Positions 1-7,055 of a stretch of DNA of 15,570 nt are shown here, one piece after another (within the stretch, counting starts at the first letter, position 1; each line of letters begins with the position of its first letter). The DNA lies in assembly GCA_937890655.1 (NCBI GenBank), contig CALADT010000071.1:1-15570 (forward strand), read 5' to 3'. Source of the stretch: an uncultured Mucispirillum sp. Its GTDB lineage: Bacteria; Chrysiogenota; Deferribacteres; Deferribacterales; Mucispirillaceae. The notes under the pieces are model-generated. The model worked only from the letters and a program-made list of their open reading frames with translations, ran no database searches and was not told where the DNA came from. A program made the translations under genes and the position numbers.

Positions 1-327
1 AGAAATAAGTGAGAAAGAGCAAATATTATCTTTTTTAAATATGGATGCAGTTTTTGCACCAAGCTCCATATAAAACCTTGCGTCTTCTTGTTCTTTAGGA
101 ACATGGACGATGTATATTTTTTTCAGCTTTTTATTAACATCTATATAAAAACTTTTAGATTCCTTTTCATCAAAATTAAAATAATCTGACTGAATAATGT
201 TCTGTAACTCATCATCTATTTTTTTACCTGTAATAAGCCTTAATGAACGAATGTTTTTATATACAGGTATAAGTATTGCATCTTTTTTAGAATCAACTGC
301 TATTTTTTTTCTGCATGATATTTTCAT
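1..327 (-). CDS. pepA: Leucyl aminopeptidase (M17), N-terminal part, cut by window edge
   Basis: Open reading frame of 109 codons running off the left edge, starting at ATG (complement 325-327) behind AAGGTGAT. The visible protein begins MKISCRKKIA and contains DAILIPVYKN, then a segment with LITGKKIDDELQ, then KKIYIVHVPKEQ, and ends in a helix with the pattern 'R..MELGAK'. This layout resembles the non-catalytic N-terminal alpha/beta domain of M17 leucyl aminopeptidases (PepA), cytosolic metallo-exopeptidases that release N-terminal residues. In that domain an early strand, a 'G' turn, a central strand and an 'R..GA' helix follow in this order. The metal-binding catalytic domain lies outside the window, so the assignment rests on the N-terminal pattern alone. 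It is divergently transcribed from the diguanylate cyclase gene. Confidence 0.6.
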   Translation of the reverse strand, partial: MKISCRKKIAVDSKKDAILIPVYKNIRSLRLITGKKIDDELQNIIQSDYFNFDEKESKSFYIDVNKKLKKIYIVHVPKEQEDARFYMELGAKTASIFKKDNICSFSLIS

Positions 328-431
328 AAATCACCTTAATTTTTAAAAATATTTATTTAGGCAAATTTATATTATTTTTTTATAAAAATAAACATAAAAA
401 ATCAAAAAACATAAATTTTATTAAAATTTAT

Positions 432-460
432 TTGCAAAAATTATATATTTTTTTTAGAAT
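432..460 (+). promoter_or_regulatory. Sigma-70-type promoter for the diguanylate cyclase gene
   Basis: TTGCAA (432-437) and TAGAAT (455-460) are separated by 17 bases, a good match to -35/-10 consensus. The Shine-Dalgarno AAGGTGAT and the ATG at 482 follow at a sensible distance. The 154-base divergent gap (328-481) must also hold the promoter of the aminopeptidase on the other strand, but no equally clear pair is visible there. Confidence 0.5.
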
Positions 461-481
461 ATATGAAAATAAGGTGATAAT

Positions 482-1828
482 ATGAATAATAAAATTGTAT
501 TTTATAAACAGAAGTTAGGCATATTAATATCAATAGTTTTTTTAATTTCATTTTCTGGGCTTTATGGTTTTATACCATTTGGGGAGTTTATTTTTATTCC
601 TGTAATAGTATCAGCATATTTTTTAGGTATAAAAGCAGGTATAATAACAAGCCTTATTTTTGGTGTAATAAGTATGTGGCAATCAGCTGTTACAACAAGT
701 GGGGAACTAAACCATATTTTTTCAATTTATAGAAGTGGAGATATGGTAAAAAGTGCCATATTAAATATAGCACCACGATTTTTATATGGCTTATTAACAG
801 GTTTAATATTTTTTGCAGTTAAAAAAATAGGGCAAAATAGATGTGGTGTGGTTGTTATGACCACATATTTTTTAGAGCTGTTTCAGACAGTGTTTTTGTT
901 TTTATTTGTAGGGTTGCTTTTTCCCGAATCAAATATAACATATAAAGAAGCCATAGGTAAAATTTTTGAAGTAAAAGAAGTGCTATTTTCATCTTGCGCT
1001 GCAATAATTATGTTTTATCTTGTTAAATTAAGTAAAAACAAAAATATTATAGAAATGGATAAGCTAATTATAGAAAATAGAAATGAGGACTTAACAAGGC
1101 GTTTTAGTTTAGAAGGTTTTGCGGTTGCAGGGATTGTGTTTTTAACAAACCTGTTACTTACTAACCATTTAAATAATACTCTGCATATATCATCTATTAA
1201 AACAGATATTGAATTAATTAATATAAAAGACATAATTTATGCAAGTGCAGTTATGCAATATTTAATAGGTAATTTGGCTGTAAGTTATTTAATAGGAAAA
1301 ATAGTAACATATTATAGGATACACTCAGTTTTTAAAGTAAATGGAGCAGAAGTAGATGTTATGACAGGGCTATATACAAAAGCAAGTGCTTTAAAACATG
1401 GTCAAAAAATATTAGATGAAAAAGGGAAAGGTTTTTTTATAATAATAGATATTGATAAGTTTAAGAAAATAAACGATAGTTTTGGTCATTTAATAGGGGA
1501 TAGGATAATAACAAGTGTAGCTTTTTGTTTACAGGAACATTTTAGTGATATAGGTTATGTTTCAAGATTTGGAGGTGATGAATTTTCTGTATTATTAAAA
1601 GATATTAATGAAGAAGAAATGCTTGAAAGAACAAAACAACTTGTAAAATCAATTAAGAAAATACCACTTAATAAAGGGGTAGTAACATGCAGTATAGGTA
1701 TTAGTGCTATTGATGATGAAGTGGATTTTAACGAAGTATATAAAAAGGCAGATAAAATGCTGTATGTGGTAAAAAATGGTGGAAGAAATAATATAGAATT
1801 ATATGATAAGTATAGAGAAATCGTATAA
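482..1828 (+). CDS. Membrane diguanylate cyclase (GGDEF) with ECF-S-like N-terminal domain
   Basis: A 448-residue protein predicted to make cyclic di-GMP from two GTP at the inner membrane. Residues 1-275 hold about eight hydrophobic segments (near 12-30, 35-50, 52-70, 93-114, 121-147, 168-184, 212-229, 250-274). The stretches IPVIVSAYFLGIKAG and APRFLYGLLTGLIFF resemble substrate-binding S components of ECF vitamin transporters more than the usual MASE sensors; this is a resemblance, not proof. Residues 292-448 are a GGDEF domain: DVMTGLYTK, DIDKFKKINDSFGH (D323, N331), D340, and GGDEF at 364-368, all needed for activity. The inhibitory I-site RxxD expected at 355-358 reads SDIG, so product feedback through it is probably absent. 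Start chosen at ATG behind AAGGTGAT. It is a single gene with its own promoter. Confidence 0.88.
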   Translation: MNNKIVFYKQKLGILISIVFLISFSGLYGFIPFGEFIFIPVIVSAYFLGIKAGIITSLIFGVISMWQSAVTTSGELNHIFSIYRSGDMVKSAILNIAPRFLYGLLTGLIFFAVKKIGQNRCGVVVMTTYFLELFQTVFLFLFVGLLFPESNITYKEAIGKIFEVKEVLFSSCAAIIMFYLVKLSKNKNIIEMDKLIIENRNEDLTRRFSLEGFAVAGIVFLTNLLLTNHLNNTLHISSIKTDIELINIKDIIYASAVMQYLIGNLAVSYLIGKIVTYYRIHSVFKVNGAEVDVMTGLYTKASALKHGQKILDEKGKGFFIIIDIDKFKKINDSFGHLIGDRIITSVAFCLQEHFSDIGYVSRFGGDEFSVLLKDINEEEMLERTKQLVKSIKKIPLNKGVVTCSIGISAIDDEVDFNEVYKKADKMLYVVKNGGRNNIELYDKYREIV

Positions 1829-1886
1829 ATATGTAAAAAAATAAAAGAAAATGTTGCAACTAAATAAATAAAGTGGTATTTAAGTA

Positions 1887-1915
1887 TGGACTATTATATT
1901 TTTTTAAGGTATAAT
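1887..1915 (+). promoter_or_regulatory. Promoter for parA-parB-bactofilin
   Basis: TATAAT at 1910-1915 matches the -10 consensus exactly; TGGACT at 1887-1892 matches four of six -35 bases, with a 17-base spacer. It lies 47 bases before the ATG at 1962 and would make the partition genes a separate transcription unit from the cyclase gene. Confidence 0.55.
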
Positions 1916-1961
1916 TTGTTGCATAATTTTTTATAGTATGTTTTGGAGGCAGTTGTCATAT

Positions 1962-2732
1962 ATGAGTTGTAGGGTTATATCTGTTGCAAACCAAAAAGGT
2001 GGAGTAGGTAAAACAACAACAGCAGTTAATCTATCAGCTTCTCTTGCTGTTGCAGAAGCTAGAGTTTTACTTATTGATTTTGACCCACAGGGTAATGCCA
2101 GCAGTGGTTTAGGTATAGATATTAATAATGTAGAAAATGATATATATGATGTTATTGTAAACGGTGCAGATATTTTTTCAGCACTAAAACATACAGAAAT
2201 AGATGGGCTTGATATTATTCCTGCAAGAATAGAGCTTTCTGCTGCAGAAGTTGAGCTTATACAGGAAATATCAAGGGAAACAAAACTAAAAAGAGCTATT
2301 TCTTTAGTAAAAGATAAATATGATTATATATTAATAGACTGTCCGCCGTCATTAGGGCTTTTAACTGTAAATGCTTTAACAGCTTCTGATACGGTATTAA
2401 TACCTATGCAGTGTGAATATTATGCAATGGAAGGTTTAGGCCAGTTATTAAACACTATTAATCTTATAAAAGAAAACTTAAATCCTGAACTAACTTTAGA
2501 AGGAATATTACTTACAATGTATGATGCTAGAAATAACCTTTCTAAAGAAGTAATGCAGCAGGTTCAGATGTATTTTCCTGATAAGGCTTTTAAAACTATT
2601 GTTCCAAGGGCAGTAGCTTTAAGTGAGGCACCAAGTTATGGTAAACCTATTATACTTTATCAGGTAAAATCAAAAGGTTCAGAATGTTATATAGAACTTG
2701 CAAAAGAAATGTTGCAAAAAACAGGCAAATAA
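1962..2732 (+). CDS. parA: Chromosome-partitioning ATPase ParA (Soj)
   Basis: ATPase that, with ParB bound to parS sites, moves the origin region of the chromosome. It has the deviant Walker A motif KGGVGKTTT (residues 12-20), with the signature lysine K12 and the P-loop K17. A Walker A' segment DFDPQGNASSGLG and Walker B ILIDCPPSLGLLT follow. At 256 residues it has the normal size of chromosomal Soj/ParA and lacks the N-terminal helix-turn-helix extension of plasmid P1-type ParA. The frame is open from an earlier ATG at 1938, but GGAGG (1945-1949) lies between the two; it is 12 bases before ATG 1962, and the product then begins MSCRVISVANQKGG as in the family. It is followed 15 bases later by parB. 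Confidence 0.95.
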   Translation: MSCRVISVANQKGGVGKTTTAVNLSASLAVAEARVLLIDFDPQGNASSGLGIDINNVENDIYDVIVNGADIFSALKHTEIDGLDIIPARIELSAAEVELIQEISRETKLKRAISLVKDKYDYILIDCPPSLGLLTVNALTASDTVLIPMQCEYYAMEGLGQLLNTINLIKENLNPELTLEGILLTMYDARNNLSKEVMQQVQMYFPDKAFKTIVPRAVALSEAPSYGKPIILYQVKSKGSECYIELAKEMLQKTGK

Positions 2733-2747
2733 TATCGGGTATGGTGT

Positions 2748-3629
2748 ATGAGTATGAAAAAACCGTTAGGCAGAGGGCTTGATTCCTTAATTCCACGTAG
2801 TAACGAGGAGGCTCAGGCAAAACATACAGGTGTGGTTACATCAAACTTTTTTGAATTAACTTTAACAGAAATCATACCAAACGATAACCAGCCACGTCAT
2901 GTATTTGATGAGGCTTTACTTGAGGAGCTTGCAGAAAGCATCAAATTAAAAGGTGTTATACAGCCTATCATTGTAACTAAAGTGGAAAATGGCAAGTATA
3001 TGATAATAGAGGGGGAAAGAAGGTGGCGTGCTTCAGGGCTTGCGGGTAAAAAAACTATCCCTGTTGTGGTGCGTAATACTGAAACTCCAAAAGAACGGTT
3101 AGAGCTTGCATTGATAACAAACGCCCAAAGGGAGGACTTAAACCCTGTGGAGCTTGCTATTGCATATAAAAAATTAATGGATGAACATAGTTATAAACAT
3201 GAAGATTTAGGTGTTATAGTAGGTAAAAGCCGTTCAGCTGTAACAAACAGATTAAGGCTTTTAAGTTTACCAAAAGAAGTTCTTTCATTAATAGAAAATA
3301 AAGAGATAAGCGAAGGCCATGCAAGAGCGTTACTTTCTCTTGAAGATAAGAAAGAAATTGTACGTCTAGCTTATATTATAAGGGATAAAAATCTTTCTGT
3401 GCGAGAAGTGGAAAATATGGTAAAAGCCATATTAAAGCCAGAAAGTAAAAAGGTAAAAGAAGATAAAGTGGATGCTAATATTTCAGGGCTTGTTCATGAA
3501 ATGGAAGTGTTTTTTAATTCAAAAGTAGATATCAAGCCGTCAAAAAAAGGTGGTGTTATTAGTATTAAATATAACTCCAATGACGAACTTGATATAATTA
3601 TAAATAAGATTAGAGGGGAACAATGCTAA
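2748..3629 (+). CDS. parB: Chromosome-partitioning protein ParB (Spo0J)
   Basis: ParB-type CTPase and centromere-binding protein of 293 residues. In order: the ParA-contacting N-terminal peptide KKPLGRGLDSLIP; the ParB/Srx domain with PNDNQPR, EGERRWRA and NAQREDLNPVE, the conserved segments that bind CTP and close the clamp; the helix-turn-helix around VGKSRSAVTNRLRLLSLP; GHARALLSL; and a C-terminal dimerization region. A second in-frame ATG at 2754 would give MKKPLGRG; the Shine-Dalgarno is weak for both, so the start could be two codons later. Its last bases overlap the bactofilin gene by 7, which points to translational coupling. No parS-like TGTTTCACGTGAAACA was seen in the window. Confidence 0.95.
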   Translation: MSMKKPLGRGLDSLIPRSNEEAQAKHTGVVTSNFFELTLTEIIPNDNQPRHVFDEALLEELAESIKLKGVIQPIIVTKVENGKYMIIEGERRWRASGLAGKKTIPVVVRNTETPKERLELALITNAQREDLNPVELAIAYKKLMDEHSYKHEDLGVIVGKSRSAVTNRLRLLSLPKEVLSLIENKEISEGHARALLSLEDKKEIVRLAYIIRDKNLSVREVENMVKAILKPESKKVKEDKVDANISGLVHEMEVFFNSKVDIKPSKKGGVISIKYNSNDELDIIINKIRGEQC

Positions 3630-4003
3630 AATCAGCAAAAGAAACCGGTGGCGGAATAGACGCCTTTTTAGGACAAAATACATCATTTAATGGAACATTA
3701 GTTTTTGAAGGTGTTGTTAGGTTAGATGGTAATTTTGAAGGTAATGTTAAAACTAACGATACTTTAGTTATTGCAGAAAGTGGTAATGTAAACGCACAAA
3801 TTGAAGCAGGTGTTGTTAAAATTTCTGGAAGATTTGATGGGTTAGTTGTAGCAAAAAATAAAGTAGAACTTTATAAACCGGCTTTCGTTACAGGCACAAT
3901 AAGAACACCAGTTATTAAAATGGAAGAAGGTGTTATTATTAACGGCACATTAGAAATGGATAACGGAAGAAACAAACCACTTACTGGTAAAAAAGAAGAA
4001 TAA
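3623..4003 (+). CDS. Bactofilin (polymer-forming cytoskeletal protein)
   Basis: A 126-residue bactofilin (DUF583) that forms nucleotide-independent filaments, usually as a membrane-associated scaffold. The core is a right-handed beta-helix of short repeats, visible as SFNGTLVFEGVVRLDGNFEGNV, then NVNAQIEAGVVKISGRFDG and TGTIRTPVIKMEEGVIINGTLEM, with glycine and valine/isoleucine at regular spacing. Short flexible tails (about 20 residues at the front, 13 basic/acidic residues at the end) are typical. ATG at 3623 follows GAGGGG and lies inside the end of parB, so translation is probably coupled. The position suggests a role with ParAB, for example anchoring the partition complex at a pole, by analogy with the Myxococcus bactofilins encoded near parAB; this is inference. 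Confidence 0.92.
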   Translation: MLKSAKETGGGIDAFLGQNTSFNGTLVFEGVVRLDGNFEGNVKTNDTLVIAESGNVNAQIEAGVVKISGRFDGLVVAKNKVELYKPAFVTGTIRTPVIKMEEGVIINGTLEMDNGRNKPLTGKKEE

Positions 4004-4123
4004 AACTTTTTTAGTAAACTTGTTGTTTAGCTTGGTTAGTATATATATGAGAGTATTGCATAAAAATTATATATAGTATTTGTTACAGGTTAATATGGCT
4101 GCGTGAATAAATAATAATATGAA

Positions 4124-4156
4124 AATAGCAGTTTACACTATTTTATATAAACTATT
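4124..4156 (+). other. A+T-rich inverted repeat in the tpiA leader
   Basis: AATAG-CAG-TTTA (4124-4135) can pair with TAAA-CTATT (4148-4156), a nine-base stem with a three-base bulge, ending a few bases before the strong Shine-Dalgarno AAAGGAGG of tpiA. The stem is almost all A:T and may be chance. The rest of the 171-base gap (4004-4174) shows no convincing promoter pair, though TTGCAT at 4056-4061 and TTTACA at 4132-4137 are possible -35 elements. Confidence 0.2.
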
Positions 4157-4174
4157 ATTTAAAGGAGGCTTATT

Positions 4175-4933
4175 ATGAGTCGTAAACCATTAATTGCAGG
4201 CAACTGGAAGATGAACAAAAATGTAAGTGAAGGTGCGAAATTAGCAGAAGAAATCGCAGGTGGTAGTATTGATTACACCACAAGAGATGTATTATTTGCA
4301 CCACCTTTTACAGGCATATATGCTGTATCAGAAGCTGTTAAAAAGACAGGTGGCAAAGCATTAGTAGCAGCACAAAACATTTATTTTGAAGAAAGTGGTG
4401 CTTTTACAGGTGAAGTTTCCAGCGACATGATAAAATCAGCAGGTGCGTCATATGTTATTTTAGGTCACTCAGAACGTAGAAGTATATTTGGCGAAACAGA
4501 TGAAGTTATAAATAAAAAAGTAAAAAAAGCATTAGCAGACGGTTTAAAAGTTATCTTATGTGTTGGTGAAACACTATGGGAAAGAGAAGCTTGTGCAGAA
4601 GTGGAAACAGTTTTAGCTCAAACTGGTAAAGGCTTAGAAGGTGTTAGCGACCTTTCAAATGTAGTAATAGCTTATGAACCTGTATGGGCAATCGGCACAG
4701 GTAAAACTGCTTCTCCTAGTGATGCTGAGGCTATGCATAAAGCAATAAGAGAATATATTGCAAAAATACGCAGTCCAAAAGCAGCAGAAGAAATCCGTAT
4801 ATTATATGGTGGTAGTATGAAACCGGATAACGCAAAAGAATTAATGGCTCAACCAGATATAGACGGTGGTTTAGTTGGTGGTGCCAGCTTAAAAGCAGAA
4901 GATTTTCTCAAAATTATAAATTTTGATAAATAA
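4175..4933 (+). CDS. tpiA: Triosephosphate isomerase
   Basis: Cytosolic glycolytic enzyme interconverting dihydroxyacetone phosphate and glyceraldehyde 3-phosphate. All catalytic parts are present in the 252-residue protein: N10 and K12 in AGNWKMNK, H98 in ILGHSERR, and the base E168 in AYEPVWAIGTGKTAS, whose tail forms the flexible loop 6. The phosphate-binding YGGSMKPDNA and GLVGGASL segments follow. Length is standard for bacterial TpiA. The start is set by a strong AAAGGAGG six bases upstream. The next gene, secG, is 85 bases downstream, past a hairpin (4943-4970). Confidence 0.97.
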   Translation: MSRKPLIAGNWKMNKNVSEGAKLAEEIAGGSIDYTTRDVLFAPPFTGIYAVSEAVKKTGGKALVAAQNIYFEESGAFTGEVSSDMIKSAGASYVILGHSERRSIFGETDEVINKKVKKALADGLKVILCVGETLWEREACAEVETVLAQTGKGLEGVSDLSNVVIAYEPVWAIGTGKTASPSDAEAMHKAIREYIAKIRSPKAAEEIRILYGGSMKPDNAKELMAQPDIDGGLVGGASLKAEDFLKIINFDK

Positions 4934-4942
4934 TAAAATAAC

Positions 4943-4970
4943 AGGCTGTTTTTATTTAATAAAGCAGCCT
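4943..4970 (+). other. Stem-loop between tpiA and secG
   Basis: AGGCTG (4943-4948) pairs with CAGCCT (4965-4970), and TTTATT (4951-4956) can extend the pairing with AATAAA (4958-4963). The outer stem is unusually G+C-rich for this region. No T-run follows (TAAATATCTTT instead), so it is not a classical intrinsic terminator. It might stabilise the 3' end of the tpiA message, reduce read-through into secG, or be a weak terminator. Confidence 0.45.
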
Positions 4971-4981
4971 TAAATATCTTT

Positions 4982-5021
4982 GGAGGAAAAGGGTTAAAAG
5001 ACCCTAGAAATGTAAAATATG
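4982..5021 (+). promoter_or_regulatory. Unusual secG translation start region
   Basis: The only good Shine-Dalgarno, GGAGG (4982-4986), is 32 bases from the secG ATG (5019), too far for direct use. Between them lies a hairpin, AGGGT (4990-4994) with ACCCT (5001-5005) around a six-base loop. If folded, it leaves 7 unpaired bases between GGAGG and an ATG at 5010 that is followed at once by TAA, and 16 to the real ATG. Either the folded leader brings the ribosome near the start, or initiation uses a weaker site. Confidence 0.4.
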
Positions 5022-5378
5022 TACACAATTATTTTAGCGTTATATGTATTTGTTTGTCTTTTATTAATAATAGCAGTGCTATTACAAAACAGTAAAGGTT
5101 CAGATTTAGGTTCTGCATTAGGTGGTGGCAGTGGCGATAATTTTGGACCGAAAGCACCAGCTAGTATTATGAATAAAATAACAACAGTAATTGCAGCAGC
5201 ATTTTTAATACTTTCATTAGTGCTTGCTATGATGTCTGGTTTAGGAGAAAAAAGTGTTATGAGTGGTAGTGTTATGCAATCTAAGCCTATGCAGACAATA
5301 CCAGCAGATAAGAGTAATCAAGCACCTATTACAGGCACAACAGAACCTGTAATACCAGCAAACCAAGAAACTAAATAA
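5019..5378 (+). CDS. secG: Preprotein translocase subunit SecG
   Basis: Small inner-membrane partner of SecYE that assists SecA-driven protein export. The 119-residue protein has two membrane segments (about residues 3-23 and 52-73) with the family loop between them: VLLQNSKGSDLGSALGGG, then GPKAPASIMNKITT leading into the second segment. The tail after residue 74 is a hydrophilic Q/P/T-rich stretch, common and poorly conserved in SecG. The tpiA-secG order occurs in several phyla. The start at ATG 5019 gives the expected MYTIILALYVFVCLL opening; its leader is discussed separately. The peptide-binding protein gene begins 16 bases after its stop. Confidence 0.93.
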   Translation: MYTIILALYVFVCLLLIIAVLLQNSKGSDLGSALGGGSGDNFGPKAPASIMNKITTVIAAAFLILSLVLAMMSGLGEKSVMSGSVMQSKPMQTIPADKSNQAPITGTTEPVIPANQETK

Positions 5379-5394
5379 GCAAAAGGTTACAAAA

Positions 5395-7044
5395 GTGAAA
5401 AATAAATATTTACTAATATCTTTATGTATAATAATGTTGTTATTATTATTTTCTTGTAAAAAATCATCAGATGAAGGGCAGGGTGAAGTAAAAAGTCAGA
5501 AAACAGTAGTAAAAGAAGAAGCAGGCCATGACTATGGGGACGCTTTATCCACAGGGGAAATAGCCGAACCTATAAACTTAATTCCAGCATTAGCATCTGA
5601 TTCTGCAAGCCATAATGTTACGCAATATATATATAACGGTTTAGTAAAATATGATAAAGACTTAAATCTTGTAGGTGATTTAGCCGAAAAATGGGAATTA
5701 AGTGATGATAATAAAGTTATAACATTTTACTTAAAAAAAGGAGTAAAATGGCATGACGGGGAAGAATTTACAGCAGAAGATGTAAAATTCACATACGAGT
5801 TTATGGTTTCAGATGATACAGCAACAGTCTATGACGGCGATTTTAGAAGTATTGAAAGTGTAGAAATAATTGACGATTACACAGTAAAAATCTATTATAA
5901 AGAAGCATATGCCACATCATTAAGTAGCTGGGGTATATGGATGATGCCAAAACATGCGTTAGTGGATAAACCGGGAAGGTCGCCATTACAAAGAAAACCA
6001 ATAGGCACAGGCCCATATAAATTAGAAAAATGGACTGCAGGTCAGTCTATTAGATTAACTTCTTTTTATGATTACTTTGAAGGCAGACCAAAAATAGAAA
6101 AAATATTCATAAGAGTAATACCAAACCAAACAACACAATATTTGGAGCTTTTAAATGGTTCCATAGACATTATGGCTATGACACCAAAACAAGAAGCAAC
6201 TGATACAAAAGTGGAAAAATACCAAAATAATTATAACACATATTCATATCTTGATTTTTCATACTCATATATAGGTTATAATTTAAGAAAAGCACCTTTT
6301 AATCAGAAAGAAGTGCGTAGAGCATTGACTTATGCCGTGGATAAACAGGCAATAATTGATGGTTTACTATACGGCAAAGGTTATGCAGCAGACGGCCCTT
6401 ATCAGCCTAATTCTTATTGGTATAATAAAAATGTGGAAAAATTAAACTATAATATAGAAAAATCAAAAGAACTACTAGCAGAAGCAGGGTTTAAAGATAG
6501 CGACGGCGATGGTTTTCTTGACTATAAAGGCAAAAAGTTTACCATAGAATTAATGATTAACCAAGGTAACGATGTAAGAGCAAAAATAGCAGAAATGGTT
6601 CAGCATAGCTGGGCACAAATAGGAATAGATGTTCAAATAAGGCCACTTGAATGGGCAACAATGTTAAGTGCCACAAGAAAAGGGGAATTTGATGCAGTAG
6701 TATTAGGGTGGTCCACACCGTTAGACCCAGACCAGTATGATATTTGGGCATCAGAAAGGTGTAAAAACGGTCAAAACTATGTATGCTATAAAAATGAAGA
6801 AGTGGATAATCTTTTAATAGCAGGCAGGCAAGAGTTTAATAAAGAAAAACGTAAAGAATATTATGATAAACTTCAAGATATATTAGCAGAAGAACAACCA
6901 TACACGTTTTTATATTTCCCGTATGCACATATTGCATTAAATAAACGGTTTTTAAATGTTTCTCCATCAAAAGCGGGGATAACTTATAACTTTATAGACT
7001 GGTATGTGCCTAAAGCAAATCAGAAATATAATGTATTAAAATAA
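5395..7044 (+). CDS. Peptide ABC transporter substrate-binding lipoprotein (SBP family 5)
   Basis: A 549-residue periplasmic binding protein of the oligopeptide/dipeptide (DppA/OppA) family, anchored as a lipoprotein: a hydrophobic signal ends in the lipobox LFSC with C21 as the lipidation site. Family landmarks include GEIAEPINLIPAL, LAEKWELSDD, ITFYLKKGVKWHDG followed by the EFTAEDVKFTYEF segment (the family-5 signature), RKPIGTGPYKLEKW, RRALTYAVDKQAII and LAEAGFKDSDGDGF. It starts at GTG behind AAAAGG. No permease or ATPase genes are nearby, so it must serve a transporter encoded elsewhere, or act alone; the true ligand cannot be read from sequence. It lies between secG (16 bases upstream) and an RgpF-like gene (11 bases downstream). 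Confidence 0.9.
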   Translation: MKNKYLLISLCIIMLLLLFSCKKSSDEGQGEVKSQKTVVKEEAGHDYGDALSTGEIAEPINLIPALASDSASHNVTQYIYNGLVKYDKDLNLVGDLAEKWELSDDNKVITFYLKKGVKWHDGEEFTAEDVKFTYEFMVSDDTATVYDGDFRSIESVEIIDDYTVKIYYKEAYATSLSSWGIWMMPKHALVDKPGRSPLQRKPIGTGPYKLEKWTAGQSIRLTSFYDYFEGRPKIEKIFIRVIPNQTTQYLELLNGSIDIMAMTPKQEATDTKVEKYQNNYNTYSYLDFSYSYIGYNLRKAPFNQKEVRRALTYAVDKQAIIDGLLYGKGYAADGPYQPNSYWYNKNVEKLNYNIEKSKELLAEAGFKDSDGDGFLDYKGKKFTIELMINQGNDVRAKIAEMVQHSWAQIGIDVQIRPLEWATMLSATRKGEFDAVVLGWSTPLDPDQYDIWASERCKNGQNYVCYKNEEVDNLLIAGRQEFNKEKRKEYYDKLQDILAEEQPYTFLYFPYAHIALNKRFLNVSPSKAGITYNFIDWYVPKANQKYNVLK

Positions 7045-7055
7045 ACGGATAATAT

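Noticed and set aside
1938..1961. Earlier parA start at ATG 1938
   Set aside because: It would add MFWRQLSY, absent from the family, and would place the good GGAGG inside the gene; ATG 1962 fits better.
1938..4003. A parS site near parAB
   Set aside because: I looked for TGTTTCACGTGAAACA-like palindromes and found none here or elsewhere in the window.
3988..4013. TAAAAAAG/CTTTTTTA inverted repeat at the end of the bactofilin gene as a terminator
   Set aside because: The stem has a single G:C pair, part of it lies in the coding region, and no strong T-run follows; it may be chance in A+T-rich DNA.
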